Assembly: GCA_002205965.3 (NCBI GenBank)
Contig: NADL03000768.1
Coordinates: 186,001 to 250,000 of the forward strand
Length of the DNA stretch: 64,000 nucleotides
Source: Kappaphycus alvarezii
Taxonomy: Eukaryota > Rhodophyta > Florideophyceae > Gigartinales > Solieriaceae
Direction of reading: 5' to 3'
In this document: positions 52,315 through 62,911 of the stretch, in pieces
Layout: every line of letters begins with the position of its first letter
Numbering within the stretch: the first letter of the stretch is position 1
The notes under the pieces: model-generated
Seen by the model: the letters and a program-made list of their open reading frames with translations, nothing else
Databases searched by the model: none
What the model was told of the DNA's origin: nothing
Program-made: the position numbers and the translations under genes

Positions 52315-53242
52315 TCAGTTCTTCCGGGCTTTTGGGCAGTTCTTTGCTATGTGTCCTTTCTGTCTGCATCTTAGGCACAGTCCTTCACGCATGCATCTGT
52401 CGCGCTCTACCTTACCGCGCTTCTGTAGATTCACATTTGATGACTCGACACCAGACTTCACTTCCACGTTTCCAATTTCCATCGGTACAGGACCATTACT
52501 TCCGGCAGATGAACTTCCATTCAGCAATTTTCCACCGGACTTGGTATTTCGCAGGGGTTCTGAACGCCTGTACGCCGCTTCCACTCTTTCTGCATCTCCC
52601 ATAAGATCGGAAAGCTTGGTGTATTCTTTCGTGCATAAGGTTTTCCAAATGTATGGTTTCAGGCCGCGTGAGTATCGATCTACTTGATCCTTCACTCCAA
52701 TGTCTGGGATGTCCAATAAGATTTTGTTAAAATCATCATTAAACGTTGGAACGTCCTTGACGTGTTTCCAGCGAGCCAGTTTGTCTCGGGCGATTTTTTC
52801 TTTGTTTATCGTCTCAAAACGATTGAGGAGAGCAATTCCTTCCATGTTTGAATTTCTTCCCCTCGGCACTCTTGGAATAGACCATCCACCATTCATGAGC
52901 ATTTCCCGAAAGATAGCTCAGTGCAATGTTCATAGTTGCTTGCCCATCTGCTTCACCAAGGTAATTCTCCATCTGCACGCACCAACTTCCGACGGACCCT
53001 TTCCCACCGAAAGATCCCGGTTTATTCTTCTTGGGGGCGTCCTTGTTTTCATTTTGACTACTTGAGGTACCAGTATTGATCCTGACGAGAGATAGTTCAT
53101 TCTCGAGGGCTCCTACCTTCTGAGCAGCATTATTGAGCTGATTCTGCTGCGCGGAGATCTGATTATAGGCCTCTGTCAGCTGACGTTGAAGTTCGCTTAC
53201 AGCTTGTGCGAGAGCCTCTACCGTAATTCCCGGAGTTTCCAT
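52315..53242 (-). pseudogene. Gypsy C gag (one frameshift)
   Basis: Starts METPGITVEALAQAVSELQR, a coiled coil up to about residue 55, then GSVGSWCVQMENYLGEADGQ and LSGNAHEWWMVYSKSAEGKK. A frameshift near 52850 moves to LNRFETINKEKIARDKLARW, DRYSRGLKPYIWKTLCTKE and a zinc knuckle CLRCRQKGHIAKNC near the end. Gag forms the particle. The break may be a recent mutation. Confidence 0.85.
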
Positions 53243-53330
53243 GGTATTTTCCTATTGGTCGATAGATTCACACCGAAGAAACTTTACTTCATTGAGTATC
53301 TATCGTGTACACTGCAGGACTGACTATACG

Positions 53331-55245
53331 GCTAAGAACTAACCGGATGTTCCACGTCAGGCACGTGCAGTGGGGCTCGCGATAGAATCGCCATTGCAAC
53401 AGAAGACCACAGTGTGCAACTAATGCGCTGATAAATACGTCTGCGGATCACTGCTGTGGTTGTGTTGAGCTTCTTTGCGATGCGCGGGATGAAGTCTTCG
53501 AGGAACAGAATGGAGGCGGGGGATGGGGCACCCAGGGAGTCGAAAGCCAGGGGCTGAAACTTGAAGTTCGGTTCCTGGAGGGTGTTGTGCGAAGGGGGGG
53601 ATGCGGCGTACCAGTTTGCGCTCCAGGTCTTTGACTTTGTCTCGGTGGCCAATGTCGGCGGCGCCGCCGGCAATTTGTGTGGCCCTTGTGCGCACGCCTT
53701 GTTTGAACGGCGAGACAACGGTTAGGTCGCAGGCTATGGGGCGGACCTGTTGGCCTGTGGGCAGGGGGGGGGTTGTATCAGAATGTCCGCAGGGCGGATA
53801 TTCGTTCCCGGGACAAGCAGCGGGACTTCGTACTGGCAGTCCAGGCCCGCAGCGCGAGCAACGTGGTAGGCGAAAACGTTGCGTAGCGAGTTGTGGCGGT
53901 GCGGGCGGCCGAAACCGGCAGGGCAAAGGTCCGCCGCGTGGTCTCCAAGTGCGTCCATAGTTTGGTTGCAGTGGGCGCAGGTGAGCGGGCGGGAGTCGTC
54001 ATATACGGGGAGGCCGAGGTGCCGGCGGATCATGGTCTGCCAGTGCGCGAGGACACCACAGTAGCGGTTGTGGGGTGAGCGATGAGAAAAGCGGCGGCGG
54101 GGCTGTTCCGGAACGCCAGGCCACGAATCCGATGTCGAACTTCTTGAGTGCTGTGCTGAGCCGGGTTGGGGTGTGTCACCCATGAGTCATCACGCCAGTG
54201 GACCCTTGCCTGTGCCTCCTTCTGCACACCATTTAAGAAGGTTTGGAGGTTGGATGGTTTGGCAGCAAGCAGGCTTGGGTCAAATGGGCCAATGTCGACG
54301 GAGTACGGGCGCCCAGGGATACATTGCAGGAAGTCACGGATTCGCGGCAAGGCTTGTCGGACCAGGAACTCCCTGTCACCCCGGTATCGGTGACCAGAGA
54401 CGGCGGCAGAACGTTGCGTGGTGTACGATGCCGACCTCTCACGTGCCGGAACCGCGTCGATGATACTAGCTGCGACCGAGCCGTGTAGAAACGGGGAGAT
54501 GAGGGTGAAACCCTGACCTCCGTGTCGAATCGGTAGCGTGACTTGGTCCCATGCATCGTCTGTGAGGGCGATCCCGTGTAGCTCCGAGTAAGACGACCTC
54601 TGCAGGGCGTCAAAGGCTTGTGCAGCGGGGGCCGAGTGTTGTGGGTCGGCGAGCCGGAACGCGTGGGTGACGAGGCATGCCGACGCGCACAGCCGGTGCA
54701 TGTGGAAACGGGCGCGGGGTCACGAACGTGAGTCAGCAGTCGGAGGGTGCGGTGGCACCCCTCGACCTTGCCCCGTAGGTATGCATCGGTGAAGGCCCGG
54801 TTGCCCATCGGCGCTCCTAGGAGCTCGAAGCCGTCGCGCGAGCACTCGGACAGAGGAAACTCGCGGAGGAATTCCGTGCGGTCCGGCAGGAGCGTGTTTG
54901 GCCAGTGAATGCGCGTCTTCCTCGCGTTGACGTAGAGGCCGACAGCCGGACCCTCAGCCTGCAGGAGGCGGAGAGCACGGCGCAGACCCTGGAGTGTCCC
55001 GATGAGGGTCCCGTCGTCTGCGTACCATTGATTCAGCACGATGTTGCTGTCCTCGGCGATTTTCCGGATTAGTGGTTGAATCGTGAGGGAAAACAGCAAC
55101 ATACTGGCCGGGTCGCCCTGCTGGGTGCGTGTCCGTGTTCTGGCGATTCGGTATAAGCAACGGTGGCTGAGTACGACCATATATCATATTCACGAAGCGG
55201 GCCACGTGTGCTGTTGGTTTTCTTTTTACTTTTAAATAGAAGTTT
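53331..55245 (-). pseudogene. LINE I: RT-endonuclease LINE inside gypsy C, minus strand
   Basis: GC-rich and the best-preserved LINE here. From the 5' side: HVARFVNMIYGRTQPPLLIP, then after a frame change RTRTQQGDPASMLLFSLTIQ and the catalytic LNQWYADDGTLIG near 55020. The post-RT part reads FELLGAPMGNRAFTDAYLRG and HRLCASACLVTHAFRLADPQ. The knuckle CAHCNQTMDALGDHAADLCP at about 53940 is followed by RPHRHNSLRNVFAYHVARAA and the nuclease motif YEVPLLVPGTNIRPADILIQ. The C-terminus is FQPLAFDSLGAPSPASILFL to a stop at about 53330. Several frameshifts. It lies between the gypsy C leader block and gag, in the same orientation. Confidence 0.82.
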
Positions 55246-55273
55246 TCCAATTTGTTCGGCAATAATCGGTCTG

Positions 55274-55610
55274 CACTGTGGCCGAGTTGGCAAGACCAGC
55301 AAAACACCAGTGAGAGGTCTCGAGTTCGAATCCCAGGCGATAACTTGGGAAAGTTGATTTTCTCTGACGTAAGGGTTTGACGTCAGTCACGTCGGGTGTG
55401 CTATAGTAGCCCTCCTTCCGATGCTTTACCAAACGGTTGTTTTCCTGTCTAGAACCTGGCGGCGATACGGACTTACAAGTCCTACTGCAAGGAACTGGGG
55501 AAAGCGAGTTTGTAAGGTAGCCACAGCGGGAGGGTGAACACAGCACAAACGAAGTCGGTTGAGAAAGCAACTTTTGTTTTTTTTTCCTATTCGACAAGGA
55601 CGGGTTTATT
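55274..55610 (+). repeat. tRNA-like head and conserved block in gypsy C leader (antisense)
   Basis: On the plus strand TGTGGCCGAGTTGGCAAGAC fits the A box of a type II (Leu/Ser-like) tRNA, and GAGTTCGAATCCC near 55322 fits the B box. From 55370 the sequence (TGACGTAAGGGTTTGACGTC and GGCGATACGGACTTACAAG) matches the block in gypsy B, and similarity continues up to the zinc-finger ORF. The tRNA heads of B and C differ. Confidence 0.65.
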
Positions 55611-55620
55611 CAAATACAAG

Positions 55621-56229
55621 CTACTCAGACTTACGAGCAGTCTCGCCGTGACGACGGCCAAGACGGTGGCGCTCAAGGTCTGCCTTGCTCGGAACTTCTA
55701 TTTTGCAAATATTGCAGGTGTGCCTTGTCTAGTCAGCGCGGTGCTGATGCTTGCGGGAACGGAGATGCTCGAAGTACTGCACGCGGCCTGTGCAGGTGAC
55801 TTGACAGTGACGGCAGTGGAAATGAGACAATCGAGGGTTCTTGGTCATTCGAGGCCTCCTGACAGACTTCCGGATACGATGGTTGGCTGTCCTTTGGATA
55901 ACGATAGAGGCAGCGTCAGGAAGAACAGGTAGGCCCTTCTTCGAAATCGTAGGCCTGGTGGTCGGTTTGGCCTTCCTTGATTTGATGGGCCTTGAGCGGG
56001 GGATCTCAGGAAGCGCCGGTATCGGTGGAAGGGCCGACGGAAGTGCGAAAGCGGGAGGCGGCGGGGTTCTCGGTTCTTCGATTTCAATACTAGTCGGTGT
56101 CCTTGGTTCTTGACCGTAACAGAACTTACTTACTTCTCGACAATTTTCCTCGAAAAATCCCTGTAAGTCCTTCTCGGTGTACTCGTCAGGCGACGAAGGG
56201 CGGTCCCCGGAAGTTGTGTTTTTCGGCAC
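55621..56229 (-). pseudogene. Gypsy C leader ORF: C2H2 protein with an in-frame stop
   Basis: Homologue of 40811-41533. Front part PKNTTSGDRPSSPDEYTEKD is Pro/Thr-rich with EEPRTP words. KGLPVLPDAASIVIQRTANH is strongly conserved with B. Finger 1 is FHCRHCQVTCTGRVQYFEHL. TAG at 55729-55731 interrupts, and finger 2 continues in the same frame as TCNICKIEVPSKADLERHRL GRRH, ending at TAG 55621. Both fingers have CX2CX12HX5H spacing. As in B, the frame opens with GTG after CCCAG, so the start codon would come from splicing. The single stop may be a mutation or a true end giving a one-finger form. Confidence 0.78.
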
Positions 56230-56323
56230 TGGGCGTTATCCGAAAGGATCAGAGTAAAAACAAAATGTTAGTCTCCACTTGCAATTGGGCAGAAAGGCAA
56301 ATCTAATAGAGATTTTAACTTAC
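56229..56323 (-). other. Predicted leader intron of gypsy C creating the ATG
   Basis: On the minus strand the exon ends GACA, GTAAGT begins at 56323, ACTAAC lies about 45 bases before the acceptor, and GCCCAG ends at 56229, followed by TGCCG. Joining gives ATG CCG AAA. This matches the arrangement in gypsy B although the intron lengths differ (95 versus 137). Confidence 0.65.
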
Positions 56324-56359
56324 TGTCGGATTGGAAGAACTCGCAGTACTGACAAACTT

Positions 56360-56374
56360 TTGGCGATGCCACCA
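56360..56374 (-). other. Gypsy C probable primer-binding site
   Basis: Two bases after the 5' LTR end, the minus strand reads TGGTGGCATCGCC, which would pair with a tRNA ending GGCGATGCCACCA. I cannot assign the tRNA. Confidence 0.6.
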
Positions 56375-56376
56375 GA

Positions 56377-56885
56377 TGTGGGGGTTTGCGCACACAAGAG
56401 GTAATCGATGGTTGAACTGATGGTTGAAGCTTCCGGTGAACAGACCGGAGCTTCTGACCATGGTTTATATAGAGAAGCATTCAACGAGAGTGACAATGAA
56501 TGGTAAGCAAACAATACTAAATTCAAAGGTATTCTAGAACAACAGGCCTAGGGGCGTAATACTACAAGGATTTGAGAGTTCACCTAGTATATTGCGGTGA
56601 GACTGACAATATTGCCCATCATGGCAGAGTTCCATTGATCCACTTGGCGAGACAGCACAAAGCACTTGGTGATTGGTCTTGCCTGGAAAGTATCTAGGAG
56701 TACGCCAGGTATCCATAATGGCTTCGTCTGATGGGTCTGTGGTATTGCGTTGCGTTGGTGCCAGATTACAGTACATTAGTTGCGCTGATGTCTCCTTACA
56801 GTGCTTATGTTGCACTGGTGCCTCTCTACGGTGCTCATGCCGTTTGAGGGCTACTAGCGGGATACTACTGGGCATATTCGTCACA
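56377..56885 (-). repeat. Gypsy C 5' LTR (509 bp)
   Basis: Plus-strand TGTGGGGGTTTGCGC to ATTCGTCACA, bordered outside by the GAACC duplication. About four differences from the other LTR were seen by eye. Confidence 0.95.
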
Positions 56886-57462
56886 GAACCGGTAACATGT
56901 TGCAACCCATTGCAAGCGTCATGCTTGCAAAGCTACAGAAGTGCAGGCACAATATCCTCTCAAGACTCGCGAATCTGGCGAAGATCCTAGACCCGCGATT
57001 TGAAATTGATGTCTTAGTGGACGATCATGTGCTTAGGCAGCATGTTTTGCAGCATAGAAGCACAAGTAGTGAAGGGAATCTTGTCTCTGGCTCTGAAGTA
57101 GGGCAACCTGCTGAGCGTCCGGTTTCTAGTACCCGTCCATTCAAGTCCCTAATGAATCTAGTTCTGGAACAAGGCCGGGGGCCAAGTGGCGGTCCCTTCG
57201 ATGAGATTGCACGATTTTTGTCCGCAACTACAACTGGAGACCGTCACATCGATGTTCTGCAGTGGTGACAAACTAATGAGAAAAGGTTTCCAAACATTGC
57301 TCAACTTGAAATGGACATATTGGCAATACAAGCAACGTCAGTGCCTAGTGAATCTGTATTTTCAGAAGCTGTAAGTATCGTTTCTGCAAGGAGGGGTAGC
57401 TTATTGGACGAATCCATCACTATATCTATTTTACTTCGATCGTTTTATCGCTTTTTGAAGTG
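56886..57462 (+). pseudogene. hAT transposase, C-terminal part with dimerisation domain
   Basis: Resumes after gypsy C with NMLQPIASVMLAKLQKCRHN and ILDPRFEIDV. The typical hAT dimerisation block follows: DVLQW (a TGA follows), then RFPNIAQLEMDILAIQATSV, PSESVFSEAVSIVSARRGSL and ISILLRSFYRFLK to the stop at 57460. This pairs with the N-terminal part at 47041-48313 as one interrupted gene. Confidence 0.85.
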
Positions 57463-57870
57463 ATGTGAGGAACCCATAGGGCTCTTGTGGTTGATTTGCT
57501 ATGTTTCATTAAATTATTGTTTTATCCTTGAATATTAACACCTCAACTCCCATATTGATCATCTCATGTAGACCAGGATCAACTTCTACCCCACCCTATC
57601 ACCTGCGTAGTGCAGATGGGTGATTAAATCAAGATTCATGCAAACACAGACATCCTGTAACAATCATAATAGTGCGATTGCCCATGAGGAAGGATCCAAA
57701 GTCGCATCTGACTTACGAGGAGGACTAAAAATGTATGGGCTCACTAGAGTCTAGTAGATGAATTCAATTAACTAGAATTTTTCTTAACGTACATCGATTC
57801 AGGCATTGCAGCACTTCTATGTGGTATGAAAATCCCAATTATGTACCGCCCTAGCTAAGGATCTACGTTT
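57463..57870. other. AT-rich spacer downstream of hAT
   Basis: No gene recognised. It should contain the hAT 3' end, but no terminal inverted repeat could be matched to the 5' side by eye. Confidence 0.4.
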
Positions 57871-58437
57871 TTCGTTTTGGGAGATAAATTGTTCTGTGTT
57901 TGTTGGACTTCTAGCCTTTCTGGCAGGATAAAGAATATTTGGAAAAGCACTGCGACAGATTGGCGGGCGTTGTGGAGAAAAATGAAGATTTATCGGTCAC
58001 CATGTCGAAAACGTTTTATGGTGATACGCAGTTTTTCTCAAAGCCGCCGTTGCTTGTAAAGTTTCATAATAGTCAAACTGTCATGAAAGAACTCTTTCCT
58101 GAGTTTAGAGAATGTAAGGATCTTTATTTTAACATCATGCGCGAAATAGAACCCGATAATAGCAAAATAAAGCGTTGAAAGAGTAGCACTACTGCAGAAA
58201 GAAAATGATCGATGCTCCGCCGAGAGAGATCCCGCTGTGGGTTTTTTTAGTGCTTACTGAGTACTTGAATGGGCTAAGTAACGTACAAACGAATACAACT
58301 TCTCAGATGAAGTACTCTTGCCCAAAAAGTGAAAAGAGAAGACGATGGAGGCATAAATGGTATATGCCACCCTATTTACAGGGATTTGATTTGGATCTTG
58401 CAGACCTACGTGCCCCGCTGCATGTCATAAAGATATA
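57871..58437 (+). pseudogene. Unknown protein fragment
   Basis: Frames at 57939-58178 (EKHCDRLAGVVEKNEDLSVT; PPLLVKFHNSQTVMKELFPE; IMREIEPDNSK) and 58205-58438 (IPLWVFLVLTEYLNGLSNVQ; MPPYLQGFDLDLADLRAPLH) read like real coding sequence with a hydrophilic, charged composition, separated by one stop and a short gap. I recognise no domain. It may be part of another DNA transposon or a broken host gene. Confidence 0.35.
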
Positions 58438-58686
58438 AAATTTGGGATGGAGAGAAGGATATCGAACTCTATGACTGGAAAGTAAAAACAATGGCGAAAC
58501 ATTGAATAAGATGTTTACCAAATTCAAAACTGAATACCAGGCAGCAGTAAATAAAAGCCAATAGGGACTGAAGGCGCTAGTGAAGGAGAAAACATCACAT
58601 AATAACTGCGAATAAAACTGTTAAATTAAAAAAATGAGAAGTATAGTGAAGAACATACTTTAGGGGAAATACAAAGGCTTAGTTAG
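58438..58686. other. AT-rich spacer before the DIRS-like element
   Basis: Nothing recognised; it ends at the first direct repeat. Confidence 0.4.
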
Positions 58687-58956
58687 TGGAATGATTGGAA
58701 AATTATGGGTGAATATGATAAGGGGGGCTTCGACGTGGCTGTGATCCACAACTGGAAGCAAGTCACGCTGTCACGTCTGCATCTCGGTTGCATTTGATTT
58801 CCCCTGTGTTGTAAGCCACTCCAGATAGGGCCACGTTGGCAGCTTACCGTTGCTCAAGGCCTTGGGGTGCGATCAGAACCCGTCGAAGAGGTCTATATAA
58901 CCGACAACTTGGAAACCTTAGCCACAACTTCTGGTCCCTTAAGTCGTCGCTTTTTC
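58687..58956 (+). repeat. DIRS left direct repeat
   Basis: Begins TGGAATGATTGGAAAATTAT and is matched from 62912. One C is extra here (AACCCGTCG versus AACCGTCG). GGTCTATATAACCG near 58891 is a TATA-like promoter just before the gag start. Confidence 0.93.
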
Positions 58957-59025
58957 TCATTTTTCGAACCAGCTCCAGACGAATCACCGTACAGGCCGAC
59001 ATTCACACAACGCAACACCCTTACC

Positions 59026-59769
59026 ATGTCTAATGCGAATCCTTCTCTGCTGCATCAACCGGTTCCCGTAGCGGTGCCCTTGAAAACAAGTTTTCAACCC
59101 TCGAGAATCATTTCTCTGAAGTCGTCAATTTGCTCAAGGGAGGTGCCGGTCCTTCCGCCCAAGCCGCTCCCGCCGCTGGGCCCTCCGCTACCGCAGATCC
59201 GCCGTCGGATCCCGCCGATCAAGCCACGGCCTCCGCCGAGGCCTTCGAGGTTGGGCAACTGCAGTTTTCACTGCCGCCCCCGAGTGCCGAGCAGGTGGGC
59301 GAAACCTTCGCTACTCAGCGAATATACGCCTCTACCGATAAGCTCAACAAGTTCGAGAAACTTCTTACCGTCGCTCCGTTTCCCGCAAAAAGGTTCATTC
59401 CTGAACCTGAAGGTCTGTTTGGGCGCATCAAGACAGCCGGACCAAAGGGACGAGTGGGAAGCCGAAGTCCTCTGGAACGTGGGCAAAAACTGTGAAAACG
59501 CCCTCGCCAGTGCCCATCGAGTCACCGAAGCCCTGGCTGCTAGGGACGTCCAAGCTGCTACCAAGGCCTTCGCTGTTCTACACCACTTTCTTGAAGCTCT
59601 CTATTCCAGGGTATTGGAACGAGTTGATTTCTTCACCGACTCTTTGGAATCCGGTAAATCAAAGGCTTTTCTTCTCAAGAAGTACCTCAGAGGAGACGAC
59701 TTCCCCTACGCGTCCGACTTGTACCGATCTACCAAGCAGAATTTTGCCGAGCTCCTTTCGCAAGCTTAA
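59026..59769 (+). pseudogene. DIRS-like element gag region
   Basis: ATG at 59026 (MSNANPSLLHQP). A frameshift near 59080 leads to ENKFSTLENHFSEVVNLLKG, a proline/alanine-rich stretch (GPSAQAAPAAGPSATADPPS) and FATQRIYASTDKLNKFEKLL. Another frameshift near 59450 leads to EWEAEVLWNVGKNCENALAS, HHFLEALYSRVLERVDFFTD and KYLRGDDFPYASDLYRSTKQ before the stop at 59767. The last helical section looks like the DIRS gag-type core. No zinc knuckle was seen. Confidence 0.6.
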
Positions 59770-60185
59770 GCGAAGGAGTTCAACAAGCAAAAAGCCGCCG
59801 GGAATCGCAGCCCTCCGAAGGGACCTGGAAAGAACCAGCCTGGTCCGGCCGACAAGCCTAGTCGCAAGTGAAGCGGTCATCTCTGCCATCATTTTGTCCT
59901 ATGTCTCAAGTCCTATGGCGCAACACTCAACGCGCAGCTCCCTTTTGGTCCCAGACCCTTCAAGCCTCCGAATTACTTTTTCGGGCGCTCCTTTTTGGTG
60001 TTTACGAGCGCTCGGTGAATACATCTCTTTAAGACACTTAATTCCGCCTCCCTTAAACCCATATCGATCCCTCCGACCGGGAATTCTTCGACGACGCAAT
60101 CAAGGGCGCTCTTTGCCGCCGAACGTACGAAGAAATCTTAGCAGCCGATACTCTCCGTCTGAACAAGGATGGCTACCCGATATCA

Positions 60186-61423
60186 AACGAATTAATTGCA
60201 GTTACCGGGGAAAAATAGCGGTTGGTTGTAAACCTTTCCCCCCAGTCTACGTTATTTCGAGACATGCCTGTCAAAATGGAAACCCTGGAAGGGTTCGATC
60301 TGAATCTCAAGCGTTCGGACTCCCTTTTCTCGTTCGATATCGCGAAGGGCTACCACCATTTTCGACTACATCCCGATATTCGCAACTGGTTTATTTCCAG
60401 GGTGGACAACCGATACTTCCGCTGTATCGCCCTCCCTTTTGGATGGAAGCTTTCGCCGGCATATTTTATCAAACTAATGAAACCCTTCGTCCGCTTCGTC
60501 AGAAATCGCCTTCGTCTGCGTATGCACCCGTATATGGACGAATTTCTGGTCGCAGTTCGCCGACACTCTCGTCTTCACGAGGCTAGCGGCCATATCGACC
60601 GTCCCTTGAAGGCTTAAGGACTGCAACGCAAGGAAGACAAGGGAAATTGGGCCGGAACGCAGTGTGTCGAAAACCTCGGTTTTACTATCGACACCACTCG
60701 TATGATGTTTGGAATAACCGCAAAGCGAATGGAATAACTCAACGGCATTTCGCATCAGTTGCTCTGCAAAGCACGTCGGAACCGCCGCCTGGTCAACGTC
60801 CGACTGTTACGCCACTTCGAGGGAGTGGCAATATCATGCTACCTGGCCATGCCACTCGCACGGTTATACACCCGATCCATCCACGATTCGCTCAAGCTGA
60901 ACACATCTAACTCAGGGAAACGGGTGAAACTACTTCACTCAGCGATTCGGAACCTCCAACACTGGCGCGATATAGCTCACAGTCCGCCAGAGAGGCCCGT
61001 GTCGACCCCATCCCCTACGCTGGAGCTCCACTCGGCCGCATCGACGACCATCGGTCAAGGGGAACCTTGGGCTCCAATTTGCAACCGGCGGCCCAAGGAA
61101 CGTGGGAAGCTCGTGGATTATGGGATCCTCTTCTTCGCAACAAGCCAATAAAATTCTTAGAGCTCCGCGCCGTGAAGGACAACATCCGGTCGCTCGCCAA
61201 CATGCTCAGATCAGGGACTCACCTCAGAGTATGGGAGGACAACCAAACAGTCGTGAAACCCTCAATGCTATGACAACCAAGTCCCGACCACTCATGAAAG
61301 AACTCCGCGTGTTACACTGCTTTTTACAGAAGCTGGGAATCTCCATAGAGGCACGTTATCTCCCGTCAGCAGTCAATCAATTCGCAGATCGGTTGTCACG
61401 ACGACACACCCTCGACGACTAGA
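60186..61423 (+). pseudogene. DIRS-like reverse transcriptase and RNase H
   Basis: RT at 60222-60617 has LVVNLSPQST, FSFDIAKGYHHFRLHPDIRN, RYFRCIALPFGWKLSPAYFI and the catalytic box YMDEFLV (YMDD changed in the last Asp). A stop at 60615-60617 is followed in another frame by NLGFTIDTTRMMFGITAKRM. RNase H is seen in 61067-61422: FLELRAVKDNIRSLANML, LRVWEDNQTVVKPSML and KLGISIEARYLPSAVNQFAD RLSR. Order and motifs are those of DIRS elements, which copy their RNA into circular DNA. Several stops make this copy dead. Confidence 0.82.
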
Positions 61424-61671
61424 GGATCAATCAGGAGACACTCCAACCGCTGCGGGAATCATATCGTCCGACTATCGACCGATTAGCCGACAGCAGTAAC
61501 AAAGTCTGCGCCAAGTTCAACAGCAAATTAATGTCCTGGCTCCCTGGGGATCAACGCGCTACAACAAGACTGGCGTTCATAGCTCAATTTTTGTAATCCT
61601 CCTCTCAAGTTGATTCCACTCGTCGTGAACAAGATCTGCTACGAACAGGCGAAAGGAATGCTGGTCAAGCC

Positions 61672-62808
61672 TTGCTGGGCCGCTCAGCAATGGTACACGA
61701 AATTGCTCCGTTTGGCTCGTCCGCACGTTTTCGCCGCAGAATATCTGTACCTCCCGCCAATTTGGGCCCCGAATACAATGCTCGCTCCTCCGTGGAAATT
61801 GGCTATCTGAAAAATCTAGCAGAAGAAGCCCGGACGCTACCTCTGGCCGTCACGCTACAACAGTCGGTGCTTACAGTATCTGGGGCTAGAACGACTACTG
61901 GGGGTACTACGATGGCTCGTCTTATACCGAAAGCGAGAGTACCGAACACGTGGAGATCAAATAAAATTTTGCGGAATAAATGGCTGGTATTCTGCCCTCG
62001 AGATGGTATTGACCCGCTCTCTGGAAATAAAGGCGCTGTCCTTCGGTATCTGGGTTGGCTCTTCGAGGTAAACAAGATCAGTGCGGGCTCAGTACGCAAC
62101 TATCTATCGGCTGCCACTACGGCGCATACTCGTATTGGGCGGTCTCTAGCACTCACACCACTTTTAAAATTGGCTGCGGATGCCTTTCAACAAGGGGACG
62201 GAGACCAAAAGTTGCTCTCAGACCCGCTTACAGAGCGGCGTGCTCTGCCGAGCTCAGTTGCTCGTCGAATCTTCGCTCTCGCACTCGCCTCTCCGGACAC
62301 TGATCTAGAATTTCTACCTAACGCCTGCGCTGTACTCGCCAGCTACATTTTATTTGAACGTGGCGAAGCTGGGGTGTCTCTATCGCCGTCCAAAATCACT
62401 TTCACTCCGGATTCAATCATCATCGCCATCGCGCTTCGCAAGAATCGTAACCGGGTTGCTCATACTCTTGCTTACCGCCGAAATACTCGCTTCTATACTA
62501 GCGTGATCGACTTGGTCTGTTGGTATGATACTCTACGCCGCTCTAACCGATCTGGGAGCAAGTATTATTGGGCTTTACCTGGGACTCGTCTTTCTACTAG
62601 CGCAAGAAACATTTCTCTTTGGCTCCAGTTTTGTCCCGCTCGTGCTCAAGTTACACCTCCGCCTCAAGTCTCTTGGTCCTCGCACTCGCTGCGAATGGGT
62701 GCCGCATCGGAATGTGCAGCGATTGGGGTTCAAGAATATCGTATATTAGTATGGGGAGATTGGTCCGCTGGACACACATTCCCGAGTCCTATCATGATGC
62801 TAGGGTGA
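61672..62808 (+). CDS. Tyrosine recombinase of the DIRS-like element
   Basis: The open frame of 378 codons covers the whole recombinase: an N-terminal DNA-binding part (VPNTWRSNKILRNKWLVFCP; GAVLRYLGWLFEVNKISAGS VRNYLSA) and a catalytic part with FERGEAGVSL (first Arg), then SSHSLRMGAASECAAIGV and ILVWGDWSAG (the H-x-x-R box). The catalytic Tyr would be expected just after; in this frame the text is HTFPSPIMMLG and then stop, while the next frame has PESYHDARVMQCDDSLFFFG, so a frameshift near 62775 may have cut off the Tyr. The enzyme would integrate circular cDNA without target duplication. N-terminal 40 residues may not belong. Confidence 0.85.
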   Translation: MLGRSAMVHEIAPFGSSARFRRRISVPPANLGPEYNARSSVEIGYLKNLAEEARTLPLAVTLQQSVLTVSGARTTTGGTTMARLIPKARVPNTWRSNKILRNKWLVFCPRDGIDPLSGNKGAVLRYLGWLFEVNKISAGSVRNYLSAATTAHTRIGRSLALTPLLKLAADAFQQGDGDQKLLSDPLTERRALPSSVARRIFALALASPDTDLEFLPNACAVLASYILFERGEAGVSLSPSKITFTPDSIIIAIALRKNRNRVAHTLAYRRNTRFYTSVIDLVCWYDTLRRSNRSGSKYYWALPGTRLSTSARNISLWLQFCPARAQVTPPPQVSWSSHSLRMGAASECAAIGVQEYRILVWGDWSAGHTFPSPIMMLG

Positions 62809-62911
62809 TGCAATGTGATGATTCGCTCTTTTTCTTCGGTCAATTTCTGTTACCTCACACTCGTTATCACGGAACTCTGGTATATTTGGTTTTCTCTATT
62901 GTTTAATTCGA

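Larger units (their letters stand above)
48314..56885 (-). mobile_element. Gypsy C: complete young chromovirus inserted in hAT, minus strand
   Basis: 8,572 bp with LTRs at 56377-56885 (5') and 48314-48820 (3'), and GAACC duplicated at 48309-48313 and 56886-56890. I saw about four differences between LTRs, so the insertion is recent. Order from 5': primer site, leader intron, C2H2 ORF, tRNA-like block, an inserted LINE (LINE I), gag, protease, RT, RNase H, integrase, chromodomain, purine tract AGAGGGAAG. The pol genes are close to intact apart from a few frame breaks. Confidence 0.95.

Noticed and set aside
53600-54490. Several long plus-strand frames opposite LINE I
   Set aside because: They lie antisense to recognisable RT and endonuclease motifs in GC-rich DNA, where stop codons are rare; they show no motif of their own.
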